NCBI GenBank assembly: GCA_964390645.1
Contig: CAYMLL010000053.1
Coordinates: 1 to 31,234, forward strand
Source: CAYMLL01 sp964390645
Lineage (GTDB): Bacteria > Planctomycetota > UBA8108
DNA length: 31,234 nucleotides
Direction: 5' to 3'
Shown: one piece after another, positions 24,133-31,107 of the stretch
Position numbering within the stretch: the first letter of the stretch is position 1
Layout of the letters: every line of letters begins with the position of its first letter
Position numbers and translations under genes: made by a program
The notes under the pieces: generated by a model
Seen by the model: the letters and a program-made list of their open reading frames with translations, nothing else
Database searches by the model: none
Told to the model about the DNA's origin: nothing

Positions 24133-24162
24133 ATTCTCTCACGCCTCGGCGTCATGGTGCAA
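24133..24162 (-). promoter_or_regulatory. Possible promoter of the fabZ-like gene
   Basis: On the minus strand TTGCAC (24162–24157), an 18-nt spacer and GAGAAT (24138–24133) form a moderate sigma-70 match. It would start transcription between the two candidate start codons. Confidence 0.3.
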
Positions 24163-24206
24163 GCGGCGGCAGCCGATTCTCCGTCGCTCCGGGAGATCCG
24201 GTCACC

Positions 24207-24234
24207 TTGACAGTCCCCGGGGTGGCCTTACAAT
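24207..24234 (+). promoter_or_regulatory. Strong promoter for the STAS–receiver–HATPase gene
   Basis: A perfect -35 TTGACA (24207–24212), a 16-nt spacer and TACAAT (24229–24234) predict a start near 24241. This gives a leader of about 195 nt before the ATG at 24437. Confidence 0.65.
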
Positions 24235-24292
24235 CGCTCATATCCCTTGCCCACCCCAGCGTCTTCTTCGACGGGCTTTCGCGACACCCGAT

Positions 24293-24328
24293 CGGGTCTC
24301 AGGGGGGCATCGAAACTCGTGAGACCCG
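24293..24328 (+). promoter_or_regulatory. Hairpin in the 5' leader of the STAS–receiver–HATPase gene
   Basis: CGGGTCTCA (24293–24301) pairs perfectly with TGAGACCCG (24320–24328), enclosing an 18-nt loop with a run of six G. It sits in the middle of the predicted leader. No T-run follows, so it is not a terminator. A regulatory or mRNA-stabilising role is inference. Confidence 0.45.
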
Positions 24329-24436
24329 CGCAGGCGAATCTCGAGGCCAGGATCCATCGTCGAGAAGAGACGGTGCCGAGCGTCGGCTTCGGGTTTGCTC
24401 CAGAGCCCTCGAATCGGACAAGGACCTCGCAGGAAG

Positions 24437-25741
24437 ATGCCCAAGCTCGCTTTCAAGACTCGCTCCCGCACACTGCCGGACAGTGATGAGACGGCCGTCG
24501 AACTCCACCTGTCGGGGTTCATCGATGCTGCGAACTACAGCATCTTCGAGAAGTCTCTCGAGGACGCGTTCGCTCTCGGAGGGCGTTCACTGCTGATCGA
24601 CTTCTCGCGAGTCGACTACATCAACTCGACCGGCATCTCCGGGCTCATCCGCTACCGTGAGCAGTGCAAGAAACGTGGCGGCATCCTCTGCCTGTCAAGT
24701 GTCGCGAAACCCGTCGGACTGTCGATGCATCTCCTCGGCGTCACGAGCCTCATTCCGTTTACCCGGGATCTCGCCGCCGGCCGCGCGCATATTGCGGACT
24801 TCCACGCCGGCCGAACCGAAGCGCTGGAGAAGATCTCCGGGGAGTCCGCGCAACGCGGCGGCGAGAAGCCCGGCGGCCTCTCGAAGGTCGTGCTGCGGAC
24901 CGCGCCCGAGGGCGTAGAAACGGACGGGCGCGTTCTCGTCATCAGTCCTTCTGCGACGCGATTCACGCGTGTCTTGCGACTGCGCTTTGCCGGTCTCAAC
25001 GGCGACTATCAGCTCGTGCACGACGTGAAGTCCGCGATGGCTCGTTACGAGGAGATCGACCCGGACATCGTCGTCATCGACGAGCGCTGTGATCCGCAGG
25101 GAGAGTTCGTCAATCGGATCAAGGTACAGAAGGAGCGCAGCCTGACGTCGATCATCAAGATCTACTCCAGGGACGGGTCCGCGACGGAATCGGTCGACTT
25201 CAAGATCTGGGAGAATGACTTCCTGGTCGATCCTTTCGAGATACTCGAGCTCTTCACGCTCACCGAGGCCGAGCTGCGTCGAGTACCGCGAGACCGCAAG
25301 GTCTTCACCCAGCAAGTGCACTTCGAGTTTCGCTCCACGCCGAAGAACTTCCAGAAGGCCTACAAGCTCAGCGACCTCGTCATCCGTCACTCTATGACGC
25401 AGGAGGAGGAGATCACGACGCTCTACGCAGCCGTCAAGGAAGGTCTGGACAATGCTGTCGTCCACGGCAACCTCTCGGATAGCGACAAGCTCGTCGACGT
25501 CAACTTCCTCGTCGACCATACCAAGGTCACGGTACTGATCGAGGATCAGGGCAGTGGCTTCGATTACGAGTATTACCTCTCGCGGCTGCACCAGGGCGAC
25601 GCCTTCGAGGAGGCGAAGAAGCGTATTGTGGAGGAGAACATGCGGGGCGGGCTCGGCATACTTCTCATGTCACGGTGCAGTGATCGCATCCAGTACTCGG
25701 GGCCGGGCAACGTCCTGCGGCTGGAGAAGAACCTTCGTTAG
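24437..25741 (+). CDS. STAS – receiver-like – HATPase fusion (single-chain partner-switching regulator)
   Basis: The protein has 434 residues from the ATG at 24437 (AGGAAG just upstream; an in-frame TTG at 24395 is less likely). Residues 15–125 are a STAS/anti-sigma-antagonist domain with IDFSRVDYINSTGISGL; Ser64 is at the usual phosphorylation site. Residues 165–285 resemble a response-regulator receiver: strand VLVIS, and IVVIDERCD with Asp215 as possible phospho-acceptor, but the N-terminal acidic pair is missing. Residues 300–434 are a GHKL ATPase of the RsbW/SpoIIAB type: N-box EGLDNAVVHGN (335–345), EDQGSGFDYE (369–378) and RGGLGILLM (403–411). These modules are usually separate antagonist and kinase proteins. 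The target sigma factor or other partner is not encoded nearby. It is cytoplasmic, with no membrane helices. Confidence 0.9.
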   Translation: MPKLAFKTRSRTLPDSDETAVELHLSGFIDAANYSIFEKSLEDAFALGGRSLLIDFSRVDYINSTGISGLIRYREQCKKRGGILCLSSVAKPVGLSMHLLGVTSLIPFTRDLAAGRAHIADFHAGRTEALEKISGESAQRGGEKPGGLSKVVLRTAPEGVETDGRVLVISPSATRFTRVLRLRFAGLNGDYQLVHDVKSAMARYEEIDPDIVVIDERCDPQGEFVNRIKVQKERSLTSIIKIYSRDGSATESVDFKIWENDFLVDPFEILELFTLTEAELRRVPRDRKVFTQQVHFEFRSTPKNFQKAYKLSDLVIRHSMTQEEEITTLYAAVKEGLDNAVVHGNLSDSDKLVDVNFLVDHTKVTVLIEDQGSGFDYEYYLSRLHQGDAFEEAKKRIVEENMRGGLGILLMSRCSDRIQYSGPGNVLRLEKNLR

Positions 25742-25778
25742 CTGATTGACCAGGAACGAGCCGGGGAACGTGGACACC

Positions 25779-26345
25779 ATGCAAACTGAGCGAACGGAAA
25801 CGGCGGACCGAGAGCGTCTGCAAGAGATGCTGGCCGATTGTATCCGGACCGGCGAGGTCATCCTGAGCTCGGGCAAGGTCACCGACTTCTACTTCGACGG
25901 CCGGCTCGTGACGCTCGACCCCGAGGGGTCCGTCCTGGTCGGCAAGCTCGTGCTGGAGGAGCTCGTGACTCACGGCATCGGCGCGGCCGGCGGGCTGACT
26001 TCCGGGGCGGACCCGATCACGTCTGCAGTCGGCGTCCTGGCGTGGCAGCGCGGCGTGCCGATGAGGCTCTTCTTCGTCCGCAAGGAGACGAAGGGTCACG
26101 GCACTCGCAAGCGCATCGAGGGCCCCGAGATTCCCGGCGATGGTAGCGTTCCGGTCGCGCTCGTCGACGATGTGCTGACGACCGGTGGCTCGCTGCTCGA
26201 AGCGCGCGACGCTCTGGTGGCGGAGGTGGGAGTCGCGCCGACTCTCGCCTGTGTCATCGTCGACCGCGAGGAGGGCGGTGTGCAGAGGCTGGCGTCCGAG
26301 GGGATCGAGGTCGTCGCCCTCTACCGTCGAAGCGATTTTCTTTGA
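25779..26345 (+). CDS. pyrE: Orotate phosphoribosyltransferase
   Basis: Transfers phosphoribosyl from PRPP to orotate, giving OMP in de novo pyrimidine synthesis. From the ATG at 25779 it has 188 residues, a normal length. The PRPP-binding loop is VALVDDVLTTGGSLL (126–140) and the flexible catalytic loop is RKETKGHGTRKRIEG (101–115). The early SGKVTDFYFDGR matches the family's SG-x-x-(S/T)-x-(F/Y)-Y-x-D. An in-frame TTG at 25746 would extend the N-terminus by 11 residues. The gene follows the STAS fusion by 37 nt on the same strand, so the two are probably co-transcribed, an unusual pairing of regulation and metabolism. It ends about 50 nt before the tRNA-Gly promoter. Confidence 0.95.
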   Translation: MQTERTETADRERLQEMLADCIRTGEVILSSGKVTDFYFDGRLVTLDPEGSVLVGKLVLEELVTHGIGAAGGLTSGADPITSAVGVLAWQRGVPMRLFFVRKETKGHGTRKRIEGPEIPGDGSVPVALVDDVLTTGGSLLEARDALVAEVGVAPTLACVIVDREEGGVQRLASEGIEVVALYRRSDFL

Positions 26346-26393
26346 AGTGGGTTCTCGTCAGGACGCGCTCTGCGGGGATCCGGGCTCTGCTTC

Positions 26394-26422
26394 TTGACTC
26401 CTCGGCCGGCAGGGTCAATAAT
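26394..26422 (+). promoter_or_regulatory. Promoter of tRNA-Gly
   Basis: TTGACT (26394–26399), a 17-nt spacer and AATAAT (26417–26422) predict a start near 26429, about 22 nt before the tRNA. Confidence 0.45.
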
Positions 26423-26450
26423 CGTATTCTGTGGTCAGCAGACAGCCTGA

Positions 26451-26525
26451 GCGGGTGTAGCTCAGTGGTAGAGCACTGCGTTGCCAACGCAGTTGTCGAG
26501 GGTTCAACTCCCTTCACCCGCTCCA
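26451..26525 (+). tRNA. tRNA-Gly (anticodon GCC)
   Basis: The acceptor GCGGGTG (26451–26457) pairs with CACCCGC (26515–26521). The D-arm GCTCAGTGGTAGAGC and the anticodon arm CTGCG-TTGCCAA-CGCAG, with GCC at 26483–26485, are perfect. The T-arm is GAGGGTTCAACTCCCTT. The discriminator is T and CCA is encoded (26523–26525). Confidence 0.98.
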
Positions 26526-26534
26526 AGACACGCG

Positions 26535-26569
26535 ACCGGCCGTGGTCCTCGAGACCGCGGCCGGTTTTT
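26535..26569 (+). terminator. Intrinsic terminator of tRNA-Gly
   Basis: ACCGGCCG (26535–26542) pairs with CGGCCGGT (26558–26565). The stem continues with T·G and GGTC/GACC (26544–26547/26553–26556), giving 13 pairs around a CTCGA loop, followed by a T-run (26565–26569). Confidence 0.9.
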
Positions 26570-26784
26570 CGGTGGGTTTCCGTGTTTCTGCGTCACGCAC
26601 CGATCGTGCCGCGTTTCCGCGCTGCGTGTCGACGGCGCCGGTTATCGTGGGCCTCGGTCCTCGATGTCGGTGCCGATCTCCTGTCGCTCACCCATTCCGG
26701 ACAGCGAGAGTTCGTGGGACGGTCTTGCACACCCGCTCGGGGAATCTTCCGGCCCCGCTCGACGTGAACGAGAAGGAGGATGGG

Positions 26785-28176
26785 ATGAGCGGATCGAGGA
26801 CCCGTCGTCAGTTCCTGGCCGCTGGCACGGCGACCGTGATGGGAGGTCTGGGCGTGCGCGAGGCCAGGGCGCTCCGCGCTGGTGTCCGGCCGAGCTTGCA
26901 TCTCGCCACGTTTCGCCTCGACGTCACACCGCCGAAGGGTCATTCGCTTTGCGGCGGCTGGATCCGGCCGGTCGTGGATGTCGACGATCGTCTCGAAGCG
27001 ATCGGGCTGGTCCTCCTCGGTGCCGGCAAGCCGATCGTTATCTGCGCGGTCGACTGGACCGGTATCCTCAATTCCGGTCATCTCATCTGGCGCGAGGCGA
27101 TCGCGGAGGCGGTCGGCACCGAGGCTGACAGGGTCGCGGTGCAGTGCGTGCACCAGCACAATGCCCCCTTTGCTTGCCTCGACGCGGAGCGCCTCGTGGA
27201 CGGGAAGGAAAACCTCGCGCACATCGTCAGCGCCGACTTCTTCCGCGTCTGCGTCGATCGTGCTCGCAAGGCGGTCGCGGAGGCCATCGCGCGTGCTCGC
27301 CCTCTGACCCATGTCGCTCACGGCCGAGGCCGTGTCGCGAAGGTCGCCTCGAATCGACGTGTCCTCGGCGCGAACGGTAAGGTCGAGCACTGGCGTGGTT
27401 CGAGCACCAGGAGTGTGGCGCTACGCGCCCTGCCGGAGGGTGAGATCGACCCGTGGTTGAGGACGGTAGCGTTCTACGACGGCCCGAAGAAGCTCGCCGC
27501 GTGTCACTACTATGCGACCCATCCGATGAGCTACTACGGTGACGGGCGGGTCTCGAGCGACTTCGCTGGTCTGGCTCGCAAGGCTCGTCAGAAGGCGGAG
27601 CCGGAGACGACGCACATCTACTTCACCGGTTGCGCCGGGAACATCGCCGCCGGAAAGTACAACGACGGCTCGAAGGAGCGGCGTCCGATCCTGACGCGTC
27701 GTTTGCACGAGGGAATCGTCCGTTCCGAGAAGCAGCTGCGTCCCGAGCCGATCGAGGCGGTCGAGTGGCGCACCCGCGAGATCCTGCCGCCTGGCCGGTC
27801 GATCCTCCGCAAGGACAAGCTGCGTGCCGCGATCGCCAACGCCGGGGAGCGAGCCGCGATACGGGGCCGCTCCGCGTACATGCTGGCCTTCCTCGAGCGT
27901 CTCGAGGGCAAGCAGCCGATTGTGCTCAGCGCGCTCCATATCGGTGACGCGTCGCTTCTCCATCTGCCGGCGGAGTGCTTTCTCGAGTACCAGTTGAGAG
28001 CACAGAAGCTGGGCCGCGAGCGTTTCGTCGCGACGGCCGCTTACGGGGACGGCGGACCGTGGTACATCCCGACGACCGAGGCCTATCCGCAGGGCGGCTA
28101 CGAGGTCAGCGTCGCGTTTTGCGATCCGGGTGTCGACGGGACGTTGACGAGGGGGATCGGGGAGCTGCTCGCCTGA
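26785..28176 (+). CDS. Tat-exported neutral/alkaline ceramidase-like hydrolase
   Basis: The protein has 463 residues. The ATG at 26785 is preceded by AAGGAGG (26773–26779). The N-terminus has a twin-arginine signal, TRRQFLAAG (6–14), followed by a hydrophobic stretch, so it should cross the membrane folded. The mature part resembles the N-terminal domain of neutral ceramidases: FRLDVTPPKG, WIRPVVDVDDRLEA, metal-site-like VHQHNAP (122–128), ATHPMSYYGDGRVSSDF, and FTGCAGNIA. In ceramidases the matching His residues bind zinc and a conserved Ser/Gly-rich stretch binds the substrate. Planctomycetes carry many such proteins whose substrates are unproven. It overlaps tail-to-tail with the sulfatase gene, suggesting a shared role in breaking down external polymers or lipids; this is inference. 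Confidence 0.85.
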   Translation: MSGSRTRRQFLAAGTATVMGGLGVREARALRAGVRPSLHLATFRLDVTPPKGHSLCGGWIRPVVDVDDRLEAIGLVLLGAGKPIVICAVDWTGILNSGHLIWREAIAEAVGTEADRVAVQCVHQHNAPFACLDAERLVDGKENLAHIVSADFFRVCVDRARKAVAEAIARARPLTHVAHGRGRVAKVASNRRVLGANGKVEHWRGSSTRSVALRALPEGEIDPWLRTVAFYDGPKKLAACHYYATHPMSYYGDGRVSSDFAGLARKARQKAEPETTHIYFTGCAGNIAAGKYNDGSKERRPILTRRLHEGIVRSEKQLRPEPIEAVEWRTREILPPGRSILRKDKLRAAIANAGERAAIRGRSAYMLAFLERLEGKQPIVLSALHIGDASLLHLPAECFLEYQLRAQKLGRERFVATAAYGDGGPWYIPTTEAYPQGGYEVSVAFCDPGVDGTLTRGIGELLA

Positions 28177-29539
28177 TACGTGCGTCTCGCCGACCGGGTT
28201 GGACCGTCGCGCCGCGGAGCACGTCGTCTCGCCACTCATCCAGCGCACGCAGCATCGAGCGGACGCGCTCGGCCTGCGCCGAGGAGACGTCTCTGTTCTC
28301 ACGGATGTCCCTGCGCAGGTCGAAGAGCGCGGCCTGCTGTCCTTTCTGCCCCTTCCCGTTGACGACGATCTTCCAGCGCCCGTCTCGCATCGCCTGCTGC
28401 TTGCCGGCGCGCCAGAAGACCTTTCTCGGGGACCTGAGCTTCGCGCCGTCGAGCAGGGGGACGATGCTCCGTCCATCGAAGACGTGCTCCGCGGGCAGCT
28501 TTGTCCCGGCGAGCTCGGCCATTGTCGGCAGAAGATCCATGCCGATCGCGAGCTCGTCGCAGGTGCTGCCCGCGGCGATGCGTCCGGGCCAGCTGGCGAT
28601 CGCTGGCACGCGGTGGCCGCCCTCCCAGAGCGAGCCCTTGTTGCCGCGCAGCTTCCCGTTGGAGCCGAAGCGGGTCGCGCCGTTGTCGGAGAAGAAGAAG
28701 ACGAGTGTCCTCCTGTCGAGGTCAAGTCGCTCGAGGGTGGCGACGACGTCTCCGATGCCTCGGTCCATCTCGACCATCATCTCCCGGTAGGCCCGCTTCT
28801 TCCACGTCGCGTCGCGTTTCTCCGAGACGACCTTTCCCTCGACGCGGAAGGCCGGATCCCGAGGGCCCTGAAAAGGCGTGTGCGGCGCCTCGTGCGCGAT
28901 GTAGGCACAGAAGGGCCTGTCCTTGCTCCCTTCGATGAAGTCGATCGCGTGCCGGGTGATCAGGTGGGTCGAGTAGCCCTTCTCCCGGACGAGATCGCGA
29001 TCGTGCCACCAGTCGTGGACGCCCATGCGGTCATGATGCGAGTGGTAGTCGATGTTGCCGCTGACGTAGCCCCGGAAACGGTCGAAGCCGTGGTGTGTCG
29101 GGTTGTACCTCTTCTCGTAGCCCACGTGCCACTTTCCGAAGCAGCCGGTCGCATAACCCGCCGTACGCAGGATCCTCGCAAAGGTCGGCTCGCTCGGGTG
29201 GAGGCCGTGATGGCGGTTCTGCTTCGGATCCGCGAACACGACCCCCTCGATGCCAGCGCGCTGCTGGTAGCGCCCGGTCAGGAGCGCTGTACGGGTCGGG
29301 CTGCAGACCGCGCCGTTGGAGTGGAAGTCGGTGAACCGCATTCCGGAAGCCGCCAGCGCGTCCAGGTGAGGAGTCCGGTAGTCGCTGCCGCCGTAGCAGC
29401 TGGCGTCGCCGTAGCCCATGTCGTCCGCGAGGATGACGACGAAGTTCGGCTTCTCGCCCGGGTCCGAGGCTCGAGCGACAGGAGTGAGAACGAGCAGAAG
29501 AGACGCGAGAAGGTGGTGGCTGGAGACGGGGTGTCGCAT
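28106..29539 (-). CDS. Secreted sulfatase (formylglycine type)
   Basis: The protein has 477 residues with a signal peptide (hydrophobic 9–22, ending ARA-S). Sulfatases of this family hydrolyse sulfate esters with a formylglycine made from Cys in CxPxR; here it is C79-S-P-T-R within AVCSPTRTALLTGR. Metal ligands are visible: LADDMGYGD (Asp39, Asp40) and SDNGA (Asp285, Asn286). Other active-site residues include GKWHVG (Lys136, His138). The C-terminal 35 residues are Arg/Ser-rich and lie in the part that overlaps the convergent ceramidase-like gene by 71 nt. Maturation needs a formylglycine-generating or anSME-type enzyme encoded elsewhere. The start is supported by AGGTGA, 10 nt upstream. It is divergent from the selenoprotein gene. 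The substrate (a sulfated polysaccharide is usual in planctomycetes) is not shown by sequence. Confidence 0.93.
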   Translation of the reverse strand: MRHPVSSHHLLASLLLVLTPVARASDPGEKPNFVVILADDMGYGDASCYGGSDYRTPHLDALAASGMRFTDFHSNGAVCSPTRTALLTGRYQQRAGIEGVVFADPKQNRHHGLHPSEPTFARILRTAGYATGCFGKWHVGYEKRYNPTHHGFDRFRGYVSGNIDYHSHHDRMGVHDWWHDRDLVREKGYSTHLITRHAIDFIEGSKDRPFCAYIAHEAPHTPFQGPRDPAFRVEGKVVSEKRDATWKKRAYREMMVEMDRGIGDVVATLERLDLDRRTLVFFFSDNGATRFGSNGKLRGNKGSLWEGGHRVPAIASWPGRIAAGSTCDELAIGMDLLPTMAELAGTKLPAEHVFDGRSIVPLLDGAKLRSPRKVFWRAGKQQAMRDGRWKIVVNGKGQKGQQAALFDLRRDIRENRDVSSAQAERVRSMLRALDEWRDDVLRGATVQPGRRDARIRRAAPRSPSSTSRRHPDRKTRR

Positions 29540-29603
29540 GTGGTATATGTCACCTCGATTCTCGACAGGAGAGATCTCTACATTCGACTCGAGGAATCAG
29601 CTC

Positions 29604-30077
29604 ATGGCCATCAAGGTCGGACAAAAAGCGCCGGCGTTCACACTCCCCGATGCCGACGGAGACAGCGTTCGCCTCACCGATCTCGCCGGTCAGTGGGTCG
29701 TCGTTTACTTCTACCCGAAGGACGACACCCCCGGGTGAACGGTCGAGGCCTGTGAGTGCTCGGCGGGCCTCGGGTCCTTCGAGAAGCTCGAAGCCGTGGT
29801 CTACGGCTGCAGCCCCGACTCCCAGGAGAGACACCGGAAGTTCATCGACAAGCACGGGCTCACCATCCGTCTTCTGAGCGATCCGGATCACAGGGCCATG
29901 GAGAAATACGAAGCCTGGGGCGAGAAGAACATGTACGGCAGGGTGACAACGGGAGTCATCCGGTCGACCGTGCTCATCGACCCGACCGGAAAGATCGCGC
30001 ACCACTGGCGTCGCGTCAAGTCGAAGGGCCACGCCGACTCGGTCGCGAAGAGGCTCGCCGAGCTGCAGAGCGGGTAG
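29604..30077 (+). CDS. bcp: Bcp/PrxQ-type peroxiredoxin, selenocysteine-containing (UGA at codon 45)
   Basis: A thiol (here selenol) peroxidase of 157 residues that reduces H2O2 and organic peroxides, cytoplasmic by lack of a signal. It starts MAIKVGQKAPAFTLPDADGD with GAGGA eight bases upstream. The conserved segment YPKDDTPG is followed by in-frame TGA (29736–29738), then T-V-E-A-C. In E. coli Bcp this site is Cys45, the peroxidatic Cys, with resolving Cys50; here codon 45 is TGA and codon 50 is Cys. Downstream the same frame stays open to a TAG at 30075 with normal Bcp sequence (YGCSPDSQERHRKFIDKHG, VIRSTVLIDPTGKI). A SECIS-like hairpin follows the TGA, so this is a selenoprotein and not a broken gene. 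Annotation software would split it in two. It needs selA/B/C/D elsewhere. Sec-containing Bcp-type proteins are known in other bacteria. Confidence 0.9.
29736..29773 (+). promoter_or_regulatory. SECIS-like element for selenocysteine insertion
   Basis: Beginning 6 nt after the TGA, CGAGGCC (29744–29750) pairs perfectly with GGCCTCG (29766–29772). The stem can extend inward by U·G, G-C and U·G (29751–29753/29763–29765), leaving a 9-nt apical loop that begins with G (GAGTGCTCG, 29754–29762). The distance from UGA to the loop is about 15 nt, in the range expected for bacterial SECIS hairpins. The stem overlaps coding sequence, as is normal in bacteria. Confidence 0.7.
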
Positions 30078-30103
30078 AGGTCGGGGGAAAGGCCGCGGAC
30101 GGC

Positions 30104-30985
30104 TCAGGGCATCGGCAGGATGTCGAGCCTGCCTTCGTTGAACCAGGGGATGATGACGCGATCGCGCGTCGCATCCCAGCCGAGATCCGCCGGCGCGTCC
30201 AGCTCCCCGACCGCGACGCTCGAGTTGCCGCCCGAGTCCATCCGGTAGACGCACTTGCCTTCCCAGCTCGATATCAGGAGCCCGCCCGCGCCGTCGGGCA
30301 CGACACCGTCGAGCTGTCCGGCAGGCAGCTTCGTGATGACCGTGACCTTGCCGTCGTCACCGACTTCGTTCAGCGTGCCCTCGTCCCAGCTGATCATCAG
30401 CAGGCGGCCCGTGTCGAAGAGCAGACCGTTCGGCTTCGCGAGATCCGTGCTCTTGACGAGGACCGTTGCCTCGCCGTCAGCGGAGATCCGGTAAATCGCG
30501 TCGGTTCCGGAGGCCTCGAATCCCGGAGCGAGACCCGTGTCGGTGACGTAGAGGTTGCCTCCGGGGCCATGGGCGAGGTCGTTGAGAAAGGTCGTGCCGG
30601 CGATCGGGATCTCGCCCGTCGGCTTCGCGGTGCTGCGGTCGAAAACGCGCACGGACGTCACGTCCGCGACGTAGAGCGAGTTGCCGACGATGGCCATGCC
30701 CTTCGGCGCGTTCAGTGTTACCCCTTCGGCGGTCCCGTCGATCCACCGGAGCTCGAGCACTCTGCCGTCGGTGGAGACCCGGGAGATGAAGCCGCGGCCG
30801 TCGGACCCGAAGGGGTCGCCGTTGATGTTCGAGACGAGGTAGACATCGGACTCGGTGTCGTGGATCGCGCTCTCGGGGACGTTGAAGCCGGCGTTGTCAA
30901 GCGTCATCGGTCTGTCGACAAGCCCGCAGGACGAGAGAAGGGCCGCCGCGAGGATGAGGGTGAGCGTGCGAGTGATCGGTGACAC
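30104..30985 (-). CDS. SMP-30/NHL-like beta-propeller lipoprotein
   Basis: From a GTG at 30985 (AGGAGAA seven bases upstream) the product has 293 residues. It begins MSPITRTLTLILAAALLSSC with a good lipobox, L-S-S-C, lipid on Cys20. The mature part is a six-bladed-propeller pattern of SMP-30/NHL type: VYLVSNINGDPF, GFISRVSTDGRV, LNAPKGMAIVGNSLYVADV, NDLAHGPGGNLYVTDTG, KPNGLLFDTGRLLMISW and APADLGWDATRDRVIIPWFN. Family members bind metal and hydrolyse lactones, or act as binding propellers; the catalytic class cannot be settled here. A longer in-frame ATG at 31132 would hide the signal peptide and overlap the upstream gene, so I reject it. It converges with the peroxiredoxin gene, 26 nt apart. 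Confidence 0.85.
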   Translation of the reverse strand: MSPITRTLTLILAAALLSSCGLVDRPMTLDNAGFNVPESAIHDTESDVYLVSNINGDPFGSDGRGFISRVSTDGRVLELRWIDGTAEGVTLNAPKGMAIVGNSLYVADVTSVRVFDRSTAKPTGEIPIAGTTFLNDLAHGPGGNLYVTDTGLAPGFEASGTDAIYRISADGEATVLVKSTDLAKPNGLLFDTGRLLMISWDEGTLNEVGDDGKVTVITKLPAGQLDGVVPDGAGGLLISSWEGKCVYRMDSGGNSSVAVGELDAPADLGWDATRDRVIIPWFNEGRLDILPMP

Positions 30986-31107
30986 GTGAGGTTCTCCTGG
31001 GGTCGGTTTCTCGGACGAGGACTTGGAAGAGTCGATCAGCGCATGCATGATGACGATCGAGGTCCGGGGCAGCGCGAGAGTCATCGACAGGCCGCCGGCG
31101 ATCACGT

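Noticed and set aside
29604..29738. Reading the peroxiredoxin as a pseudogene or frameshift with two short ORFs
   Set aside because: Both halves are in the same frame, the only interruption is TGA exactly at the peroxidatic Cys codon, the flanks are conserved, and a SECIS-like hairpin follows.
28199..29755. 518-codon plus-strand ORF opposite the sulfatase
   Set aside because: Antisense shadow of a sulfatase with intact CxPxR and metal-binding motifs. It also crosses the start of the selenoprotein gene.
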